64,000 bases of DNA. Origin: Trochalopteron elliotii (taxonomy: Eukaryota > Chordata > Aves > Passeriformes > Leiothrichidae). Shown here in pieces: positions 26,683 through 34,925 of the stretch; the stretch's first letter is position 1, and each line of letters starts with the position of its first letter. The DNA is taken from NCBI GenBank assembly GCA_024734555.1, contig JANPWX010000028.1:3357607-3421606 (forward strand), read 5' to 3'. A program made the translations under genes and the position numbers. The notes beneath the pieces are model-generated. The model made no database searches and was not told the DNA's origin. It saw only the letters and a program-made list of their open reading frames with translations.

Positions 26683-27816
26683 ATGGAGCCGGCCGGCCCC
26701 TGCCGGGCGCAGTTGGGCTCCGCCAACGACTCTTACCGAAACTGTAGCGCCGGGGAAGTGATTTACCAAGATGCCACCCCCCTCTCCTGGAAGATCGTGC
26801 TCGCCGTCGTCCTGGCGCTGGTCACTCTGGCCACGGTGCTTTCCAACGCCTTTGTCATCGCCACGGTCTACCAGACGAGGAAACTCCACACGCCGGCCAA
26901 CTATCTGATCGCCTCCTTGGCCGTCACCGACCTCCTCGTCTCCATCCTTGTCATGCCCATCAGCACCATGTACACTGTGACCGGCAAGTGGACGCTGGGT
27001 CAGATCGTCTGCGATATCTGGCTGTCCTCGGACATCACCTGTTGTACGGCGTCCATCCTGCACCTCTGTGTCATCGCCCTGGACCGCTACTGGGCCATCA
27101 CCGACGCCGTCGAGTACTCCACGAAACGGACTCCCAAGCGGGCAGCTGGCATGATCGCACTGGTATGGATCTTCTCCATCTGTATCTCCATGCCCCCTTT
27201 GTTTTGGCGGCAGGCGAAGGCCGAGGAAGTATCTAACTGTGTGGTGAACACGGACCACGTCCTGTACACCGTGTACTCCACAGTAGGAGCCTTCTACTTC
27301 CCCACTCTGCTGCTGATAGCTCTCTACGGGAGGATCTACGTGGAAGCCAGGTCGCGGATTTTGAAGCAGACGCCAAAGAAAGCAGGTAAAAGACTAACCC
27401 GGGCACAGTTAATTACAGACTCCCCGGGGTCGACCTCTTCCGTCACGTCCATAAACTCCAAGGCTCCCGAGGGATCCAGCGAAACGGGCTCCCCGGTGTA
27501 CATGAACCAGGTGAAGGTGAAGGTCTCGGACGCCCTGCTGGAGAAAAAGAAGCTGACGGCCGCTAGAGAGCGGAAAGCTACAAAGACTTTAGGAATTATT
27601 TTAGGAGCCTTCATCGTGTGTTGGCTGCCCTTTTTCATCATCAGCTTGGTGATGCCTATTTGCAAGGACGCTTGCTGGTTCCACATGGCCATCTTTGACT
27701 TTTTCACGTGGCTTGGATATCTCAACTCCCTCATCAACCCCGTCATCTATACTATGTCTAACGAAGACTTCAAACAAGCTTTCCACAAACTCATACGTTT
27801 CCGATGCACAGGCTGA
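26683..27816 (+). CDS. HTR1B: 5-hydroxytryptamine receptor 1B (class A GPCR)
   Basis: A 377-residue uninterrupted single-exon frame reads as a complete 5-HT1B serotonin receptor; the human protein has 390 residues. Known role: Gi/o-coupled plasma-membrane receptor that lowers cAMP and acts as a presynaptic auto- and heteroreceptor. Seven hydrophobic helices lie at about 37-62, 73-97, 107-141, 153-172, 193-218, 300-324 and 332-356, followed by helix 8. Visible hallmarks are amine-anchoring D117 (3.32), C121/T122, DRY at 134-136, the C110-C186 disulfide pair, S199 and A203 in TM5, CWLP at 313-316 with F317/F318, T342 (7.39), NPVIY at 352-356 and a C-terminal palmitoylation-type C375. N15 and N20 are N-glycosylation sequons. 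Intracellular loop 3 (about 219-300) keeps the family's [13 protein letters not shown] stretch. The shorter length comes mainly from the N-terminus, plus one residue fewer in extracellular loop 2. The start has a good Kozak context (G at -3 and +4), with no upstream in-frame ATG between it and the assembly gap. HTR1D is less likely because the TM and loop sequence follows 5-HT1B. Confidence 0.97.
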   Translation: MEPAGPCRAQLGSANDSYRNCSAGEVIYQDATPLSWKIVLAVVLALVTLATVLSNAFVIATVYQTRKLHTPANYLIASLAVTDLLVSILVMPISTMYTVTGKWTLGQIVCDIWLSSDITCCTASILHLCVIALDRYWAITDAVEYSTKRTPKRAAGMIALVWIFSICISMPPLFWRQAKAEEVSNCVVNTDHVLYTVYSTVGAFYFPTLLLIALYGRIYVEARSRILKQTPKKAGKRLTRAQLITDSPGSTSSVTSINSKAPEGSSETGSPVYMNQVKVKVSDALLEKKKLTAARERKATKTLGIILGAFIVCWLPFFIISLVMPICKDACWFHMAIFDFFTWLGYLNSLINPVIYTMSNEDFKQAFHKLIRFRCTG

Positions 27817-27922
27817 AATGTTGAATGCGATGTGTTCCCCGGGGCAGCCCCCATTGCACGCCCGCGCCCGGCGCCACAGGTAGGTCCGCGCACCCCGCCC
27901 TGCCCGGAGAGCCGCGGTGCTC

Positions 27923-27957
27923 GGGGGGAGGCAGGGGGTTGGAAGTGGGGCGGGGGG
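27923..27957 (+). other. G-quadruplex-like cluster 3' of HTR1B
   Basis: G runs of 6, 5, 4 and 6 occur at 27923-27928, 27934-27938, 27947-27950 and 27952-27957. One loop is 8 bases, just over the usual limit, so this is a relaxed quadruplex candidate. It is transcribed if the 3' UTR extends here, or lies just inside the candidate intron. Confidence 0.5.
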
Positions 27958-28063
27958 TTCGACCCCACAAAGACCCGGTATTCACACCCTTCGCAAGTGG
28001 CCGCGAGCACCGGGGATGCTGCGCGCTCCTGACATTTCACAGTCTGTGTGTGCGCGCGTCGTG

Positions 28064-28079
28064 CCCCCCCCCCCCCCCC
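28064..28079 (+). repeat. C16 homopolymer
   Basis: Sixteen consecutive C residues follow a GT/GC-rich stretch. The run equals G16 on the minus strand, so it could form quadruplex or i-motif structure. Run length is likely uncertain in any assembly. Confidence 0.95.
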
Positions 28080-28084
28080 ACCAG

Positions 28085-28200
28085 ATCGCAGGGAGTGACT
28101 CACGGCAATCTGCTTTTTATTCCACCTATTAAACCAATCTGCCGTCATTTCGTATGCTAATGCCTGTGTTTCGGCCAATTAGTGGTAAACGGCACCTGCT
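28085..28200. promoter_or_regulatory. Motif-dense candidate enhancer 3' of HTR1B
   Basis: Between two GC-rich patches lies about 115 bases of balanced composition packed with recognisable sites: TGACTCA (AP-1) at 28096-28102, CCAAT near 28133, the octamer-like ATGCTAAT at 28154-28161 and CCAATTAG (homeodomain type) at 28175-28182. The density suggests a regulatory element, but no conservation data were available. Confidence 0.3.
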
Positions 28201-28378
28201 TTCCAAGCCCTCAGCCGAGCTCGCCGGAGAGCGCCGGGCTGGGCCGGGCCCCGCCCGCCGCGGCGTCCCCGGTGCCGCCTCCCGGGCCCCGCCGGCAGCT
28301 GCAAGGCACCGCTGCGCAGCTGGGCGTGCAGCCCCCTTGGAAGGGAGTCGATGCAGCCCCGGAACCAGCGGCATGATA

Positions 28379-28451
28379 TTTTTTGTTGGTGGTTTGTTTT
28401 GTTGGTGTTTTGTTGGTTTTTGGTTTTTTTTGTTTGGTTGGTTTTTTTTGT
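28379..28451 (+). repeat. 73-base T/G-only tract
   Basis: Every base from 28379 to 28451 is T or G, made of irregular TTTTG and TTGG blocks. It is low-complexity DNA inside the candidate 3' UTR intron. It is not a clean microsatellite, because no fixed unit repeats. Confidence 0.9.
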
Positions 28452-28955
28452 CGAGGAAGGGAGGTAGGATACGCCCCAGATGAAGGCTGCTGGCAAAGTG
28501 CAGCCCTACTTCTCTCTGCCCTCCTCACGGCTCCGGCTGCTCCTGCGGGAGTGGGGCCGGCTGCGAGCAGGCGTCCCGCGGGGAAAGCTGTCCCTTAGCC
28601 ACCGTGGGAGCCTCGACACTTCGGTGTGTCTCTTCACACGCGGTAGGGCTTTCCCTTTCCGCGCCTCTTGACAGCAGTGGCCGCCAGCTCATCACCAAAC
28701 TCAGCGCCACGTTCTGCAGAATGCATACATGCCTTTATTGTGACACTTTAATAATACTGCCAATCTTTTGCTTTTTGTCTGCAGAATCAAGTTGCTATTG
28801 TAAAGACCCACTGCTTGAAACTTCCCCAAGCCCAGTTGCCAGACTCATGATGCTGCAAAAACGTCAATACATTCTGCCACCAAACTGCTCAGCTCTGCGT
28901 TTCAGTGTAATGACTCTGGCAGAGATGCTGTTCCAATAGGCACGCAGATCAGTTG

Positions 28956-28978
28956 AAAAAAAAAAAAAAAAAAAAAAA
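28956..28978 (+). repeat. A23 homopolymer
   Basis: Twenty-three consecutive A residues follow about 170 bases of ordinary sequence downstream of the candidate splice acceptor. The run could be a simple repeat or the tail of an old retroposed fragment. No AATAAA or recognisable parent gene was seen upstream, so a processed pseudogene is not supported. Confidence 0.9.
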
Positions 28979-31900
28979 GAGGGCAGCCTCGAATCAAGGT
29001 CTATAATTCATCTGGAATGAAGAAAAAAAGTTTGAGAGTAAACTCCATTTATTTTGCAGGCTTAACTTCTTAATTTGTTCTCCGGCCGGTTGTAGGGGTG
29101 TGCACAAGAGCACAGTTGTCTCTGTCTGTGTTGGTAGCATAGTTGTACTTCTGCGCACCTGTAATTTCTTTCTTTCAGTGGAAAGAGTTGCTCCCTTCAC
29201 CCATGAGGCCAAGAGGAGAAAAAAATCACGTTTAAAATAGGAGCATCACAGTAAATTCTGTAAATGACTCCTTCAGCTGAACATATGTGAGAAGTGACAG
29301 TGTGCAAAAGTTTTATATTTGTATTTCAAAACAATAGTAAATGCAAATGCTCTAGAAACAAGAGTTGTAGACCTGTTTAACTGCACTGCATATCTGTAGT
29401 CTGTCCTCATAGTAGCCTTTAGAAAGGAAATACTTCTTGCTTTTACTCCATAAGAGCAGAAATCAAGAAGTCCAATGACCTTTTCCATAAATCAGCTGGG
29501 AATAGAAGTAGCAGTTTGATGCTGTAACCATGTTTTCCATTTTGTGTCGGTTGCACACCCTTACCGCATGAACCACTGCAAAATTTAGAATTCTCTAAGT
29601 ACTTAACATTATTTAGTGTATTTTGTAAAGAAGTGAAGCAGTTTGCTCGTTCAGAAGAGCTATTTTACCTGCAAAATAAATACCCACGAATCATGAATTA
29701 ACTGATGTTAGTGAAATTTCTTGCCTCCCTACTTCCCCCCCCATGTTTTTTAAGTTTTTTCTTCTTTCATTTTGTTTTTTATTTTTTTTCCTCCTGATTG
29801 GACCTTAAGACAGGTCTATGCGTATTCAGCAGAGTTTCAGGATATGGTCCACCTGCTGTGATAGAACTGCATTGATTGTTCCTCTTATGTGTAAATGAAA
29901 ATGAGTATAAACAATAAAACGCTTGACTGTGTTCTCAAGAGTGGTAGCAATTGTGTGACTGAAAGGAGTATTTATTGGTTTACCCTCTTTCTCAGTATTG
30001 ACTTTTTAGGTAACACTGATTTGATGAGTCACTCAAGAAAGCAATTGATGAAGGTTGAAATTACAAGCTTCCATCAGGGGTCAGTTTTTTAACAGGCAGC
30101 TTTACTTTCATTGTAGCCAGTTCTGTTAGGCATAATTCTTACTGTTTTCATGTAATGTCAGAAAAAATGTTTTGGTTTTTTTTCACAAATTTTTCTTACT
30201 CCTTTAAAAGCAAACAAAACTTGCTTTAGCATTTGGTGGATACTGTACTCAATGTTCTTTTAAAACTGTGTATATATTCTAGATGGGGGCTGTTAAAAGA
30301 CTGGAAAAATCTTATGTGATTTATCTGTCTGCTCTTCTCCAGAGTTATTTAAGTAATTAGAACTTACTTAACTGGATAGTAAAGAAGGAGCACGACCCTT
30401 TGTGCTTCTACTGGTCATAGGCCGGAGGAAGTCTATAAGATACAAACTGAAGCAGTGAAAAATAAACATTTTCAGTAATTTGAAGAAATTCAAAAGAATT
30501 GCCTTGAAAGTGCTTACCTCTAAAAAAGAGAGCTAGTATACTAGAGAACTAGTATATGTGGTTCTAGGAAGTACTCCCTTAAATTATTAAAGACAAATGG
30601 GATTAAGAGGATTTTTCCAAAATGTTATTTTATTTGTTTGAAGTGCCTATAATAATTAAGGTTTTTTTGCATATGTGGTGTGGAAAAAAAGCAAGGAAGA
30701 TAACATAAAACAATGCTTCACCAATTCTCATTTGTCATTCTTTGATCTTGTAGAATGAATTTTGTTTATCCCAAATTCTTTCTCACTAGGCTTCTTACAT
30801 GTGTAGAAAATGAAATTTAAAGTGAGTGTTCTCAGTGTTTCTGGAGAGTTGAGATTTTGGTCAGTTTTACAAAGTTAGGGGGCTTGGAGAGCAGAGAGGT
30901 TCAGCATTTGGACTTCACATTCCTCACACTGTTGGAGTATACCTTCATCTTCAGCAATGGGCAGCAAATACTCCCAGCTCCCTGTTGTGATTTGAGGATT
31001 TTGCTGAGAGGCTAATTCATCAGGAAAATGTCCTAAGTTTATGCTGAGGCTCTGAACTTTCTGCACAAGCTAACAGTTAGATAACCATGCTCAGTCTAGG
31101 GAAGACAGTCAGTGTGGAAGCTGCCCTGGGTGACTTGGGGACAAAGGAGAGGATGCTGGCTCGAGCCTTGCTGAGGTACCTGGTAGTTAAAGGCCTTGTG
31201 CTACTGGAGCAGCAGGATCTACTTCAGAAAACCATTCACACGGGGGGATAGGTAGAGTGAGGACACGCCTGTGTTCACAGTGGAAGAGAAGAAATGTAGG
31301 GCATACATTGCTCAGTGCTGGAAAATATAAATATGTAAAGCATGTTCTGAGATTCACAGGGAGTGTTTTAGGGTGGAAAGAGTGTCCCGTGTGAGCTTAG
31401 CATCTCTGTGATTGGCAGAGTGTGTCCTCGTTGAACCTAGATTTTAAAGGACACTCAGGAATGTGATGGTAAAGTTTTGACTCTCTCTGAAGAGGTCTGA
31501 GAATGTTACTGTTCTGCTTCTCTGTGCCTGGTCACTGCAGTCTGCCTCTGGGAGGATGGAGCATCTGAAATTTTAAGTAGGAGGAGCTGTCCTTTCTGTC
31601 CGCCCTATGTCTGTATTCCTGTGGAAATGGCTCAGTGAATCCTGCCTCTGGGTGTTTTCTCATGGGAGCCTCTTCATGACTCTGCAGGTAAACTCCAAAG
31701 GTGCCTAAGCCCATGCTGTTCCAGTCTTTCATTACTTTATCTATTTCTTGCCTTGGGTTCAGACACTCAGAGGATGCTTTTGATACAAATCTCTGCTGGG
31801 CACTGAGGCTTGAATACACACTTGCAAACCTTGTGTTTCCTATGTTTCATGGTAAGGGGTATGTGTATGATGGTGTTGCTGACTCCAGGTGCTGTGACAC

Positions 31901-34500
31901 ATGACAGTTCAACAGTAGTTGCCTTTGTGGGAGTAGTTGTTTGCAGCCCCACAGCTGCATTATTTTCCTAGTTTTCCTCAGTTTTATTTAAGAGGCATTT
32001 CTCACTTTCCCAATTAATAAAACACAGATGCTGACTATAGAAATCAAGAGGGGAAGTCCCTTGCAATTTACCTTCATATGACCATGCAGCAGCCAACAAA
32101 GTTCTGCCTTTTCTGCATGAATAGGAAGAAGAAAATGCCTTGACTAATGTGCCAAGTCTCCATGTGATAAAAGGGATCTCAACTAAACATCTGGACTTTT
32201 ACACCATATCCCCTACCAAAGCATTTGAGGAAGCTGGCCTAGCCTTCAGCCTCCAGCAGGGCGGTGTAGAGTAGGGACAACTCTATTTGGAGCAGCTGAT
32301 TTCCACCCTCCCTTGCCCCTGCCTGCAAAAAGCCACTCTGAATTCCATAAGGAGAACACTCCAAGTGCTTTCTGACTTGAAAATGCTGCCCCTATGTTCT
32401 CTTGGTCAGAAAGGACTGGATATTGTCAGAAGTAAGCACTTTCACATAAAAATCCAGATCACTCTAAAGCTATTCTTTCTGGAAGCAAAGTGAAAATGAC
32501 TAATAGTGGTTACATTGGAGAACAAGAATTTGTGGTTTGTAGCAGCAAATCAGGTTGAACAATGTGGCTGATAGCAATTCTGCAGGCAAACAGTAACATT
32601 CCATTCAAATTGAAATGTAGTAGAGATTGACGAACAGCTTTTTCCACCAAAGAGGGGCTGGAGCAAAAAAAGTCTTTGAGGAAGTCATCCAAAATCTCCA
32701 AGCCTTGACCAGGGTTTAAGGAAAAAAAACAAGGTACTACTCCAGCATCTCAGGACTCCAGCAGACAGCTGAGCGAGCAGTTTCAGAAAGAACAACCATG
32801 CCCAGAGACATGTAAGAAAATTACAGGTGTGCATTTATGGAGTGAAGTAGATGCCAACTCTGTTTAGCGTGTTGGTAACCTTTTTGTCATTAGAAGAACC
32901 AAACATATTTCAGATACATACTTAAATACCCCTCCATGTCAGCACCACAGTGATTAGTGGTTCATATTAAGAGATTTTTACATTCCAACAGTTAGTACTT
33001 AAAACACAGGAACAGTTTAAGTGAAGTCTCCTGCAGCAGTGAGTTTGGCTGATAATGAGCTTGAAACATTTAAACACAGAATAATCATATAGAAAAGCAA
33101 GCAGAAAATGAGGCTTTTTAATCAATCATGTGCTAAGCTTGAAAGATGTAATACAGCAAGCAACTCAATAGGTGAGATGAGGAGAAGATCCACAGGATAT
33201 CAAATTTACAATATAGAGATCAGAATCTCATACTGAGCCATTTTCAAGAGCTAGAGAAAGAAAATCTTTGTTGTTCTTTCCAGAGATCAAACTACTTACA
33301 GTCATCCTTATAAAGGAACAAGAGTTTTTTATTGTCTTTATACAAATAATACTTTGAAGGCTACAAACAGATGGAGTTCATGGCTGCAGGGCTTTCACTG
33401 AGTAGTCATATGTTCTATCTTTTAGGCTGAGTGGTCATAGAAAAATAGGAAAGACATGAGCAGGGGGTGATTATGTAAAACAACCGCTTTTTGGTGGTTT
33501 TTTCCTTATGCAGAACCAAGGCAAAAATAAGAACAACAGGAAAAAATGAGATCTGGAAAATGTGGGCATTAATTATTTTATGTGAAATTTCAGGAACATG
33601 TTTAGGGCTGAATGGGGCAAAAATAATAAATATATTTCCAGAATTCAGAAAAGTTAAAATTAAATTAGAATTTTCCTTCCATCCAGATACCTCAGGGGTT
33701 CCACTTTCATAATATTACTTGTATAACACCATTTCTAAAAATCTTGATATTCCTAAATATGTTCAAATTAACATTTTTAATACATTCACATCTGCTTTTA
33801 CATTAAGGCGTACACTTCCCAAGCTTATCCATTTTTTTTTCCTGTAGATTTAAAATTTCAATTCATGCCCTTTCCTACCTGTATGTTGTGTTTAGAACAT
33901 AAATCTCATTTGGACTCAGCCCTCTAATATTCAGTCTCTGAAAAGATGGGAAATATTGTTTTCAAAAGGAATAAGTACATTTAAAAGAATTAGTGCAAAA
34001 GCAAGCAAGTTCCTTGTTCCTATCTACAGGGAAAGGCTGTTTTCCCCTGAACTCAGTTCCTAGAAGAATCTGAGGTAGATTTGGAAGATGAAGATATGAT
34101 GGAAGCTGGACCATAAGCCAGTGGAGATGTAGATAACAGCCAGCTTTTTTGGCAGCAGAAGGAAAACATCAGTGCTAAGTTCACATTGGGACAGATCTCT
34201 GTGACTCACAAGGGACATACCAAAACCCTGTGTTCAATTGGGTCCAGAAAAATTGAAAGGAGTGGTGTATAGGTGAGAGATGGTGAAGGAACATGCATTC
34301 CCTGGAGGCCCCATGGCCTCTCTGTCCCCTGGGTGTGCATGGCCCTGGCTCAGGGCAGCTCTGACAGGAGCTACGTGGCCATGGATCAGGCTACTGGGAG
34401 AACAATGTTAGGGGAGCCAAACCCAGTAGCCTTGTAGAGGTGAGGCTGCACAGCTCCCTGCCCCAGGTCCAGTCAATAGCGAGGCTGAGATGTTTCCCCA
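28979..34500. other. Region downstream of HTR1B: possible distal 3' UTR, then intergenic
   Basis: The proximal part may be HTR1B 3' UTR if the later AATAAA signals (29675, 29913, 30461) are used. A C/T-rich pyrimidine tract lies at about 29719-29794. A 12-bp perfect palindrome, CTAGTATACTAG (30533-30544), sits within a 16-bp near-tandem repeat. No further coding sequence was recognised. Confidence 0.6.
29675..29680 (+). promoter_or_regulatory. Possible polyadenylation signal (AATAAA)
   Basis: First AATAAA downstream of the HTR1B stop, about 1.86 kb into the 3' region, with a mildly GT-rich stretch about 30 bases later. Further AATAAA hexamers lie at 29913-29918 and 30461-30466. AATAAA is common by chance in AT-rich DNA, so which one is used, if any, cannot be decided here. 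Confidence 0.25.
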
Positions 34501-34528
34501 GCCACAATGCAGATATGTATGCGTGTGC

Positions 34529-34549
34529 AAAACACACACACAAACACAT
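34529..34549 (+). repeat. CA microsatellite (imperfect)
   Basis: CA dinucleotides interrupted by one AA, the first of three simple repeats within 400 bases. Confidence 0.85.
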
Positions 34550-34675
34550 ACTCATTGCAAGCAACACACATCAGCACAGACAAAAGGGCTCAGTGCTCAC
34601 ACCAACATAAACAGCCCCGATGGCCTCATGCTCCTCACCTCTCTGGCTAACCAGGTTGGAGGTCCACTAGTAATA

Positions 34676-34722
34676 ATTATATATATATATATATAAATAT
34701 ATACACACACATATATGCATAT
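34676..34722 (+). repeat. TA/CA compound microsatellite
   Basis: A run of AT dinucleotides passes into ATACACACAC and then ATATATGCATATG. Compound and imperfect. Confidence 0.9.
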
Positions 34723-34849
34723 GTATCGGGTGGATCCCTCCAGCAGCTGGGCTAAAATGCAAATCCTAGTGTCCAGTTTTTTTCACCTGGACACATGGAG
34801 TCCCCAGTGGTGTAGCCCCACTGCAGCTGCTGGTACAGGTCATTGCATG

Positions 34850-34925
34850 TACACACACGTGCATGCGTTCATGCATGTGTGCACATGCACCCAGTAGGGA
34901 TGTCACAGTAGCACACACACACACA
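34850..34925 (+). repeat. CA/TG alternating purine-pyrimidine repeats
   Basis: Two CA runs (about 34852-34858 and 34912-34925) flank GTGCATGCGTTCATGCATGT-type alternating sequence. Such runs can adopt Z-form DNA, and they are prone to length change. Confidence 0.75.

Larger units (their letters stand above)
25845..28690. promoter_or_regulatory. CpG-rich domain around HTR1B
   Basis: Base composition switches sharply from AT-rich flanks to GC- and CpG-rich DNA near 25845. It stays high through the 5' flank, the first half of the CDS and about 500 bases after the stop, with a second GC-rich patch at about 28480-28680. The 3' half of the CDS is less CpG-dense. This is the usual picture of a CpG-island promoter for a neuronal GPCR gene. 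It is interrupted by the assembly gap, so the true island profile is incomplete. Confidence 0.75.
27880..28784 (+). other. Candidate intron in HTR1B 3' UTR
   Basis: A strong donor (CAG|GTAGGT, junction after 27879) lies 63 nt downstream of the TGA stop. A strong acceptor (pyrimidine-rich tract ending TTTTTGTCTGCAG, junction before 28785) follows 905 nt later. Both match consensus closely, but I could not single out a branch point. HTR1B is usually described as a single-exon gene, so this is a prediction from motifs alone. Confidence 0.3.

Noticed and set aside
25912..27258. Long minus-strand open frame antisense to HTR1B
   Set aside because: It runs through the N gap, where stops cannot appear, and shadows the GC-rich HTR1B coding strand. 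No domain is visible.
27336..27746. 136-codon minus-strand frame inside HTR1B
   Set aside because: Antisense shadow of conserved receptor codons; no independent features.
28690..28978. Processed pseudogene ending in A23
   Set aside because: No recognisable parent gene, no polyadenylation signal before the A run and no clear target-site duplication.
32253..32266. CCAGCAGGGCGGTG resembling a CTCF site
   Set aside because: Mismatch within the core G run and no supporting context; a single weak match in 64 kb is expected by chance.
34653..34670. GGTTGGAGGTCCACTAG resembling CR1
   Set aside because: Too short, and the flanking TA microsatellite breaks any alignment.
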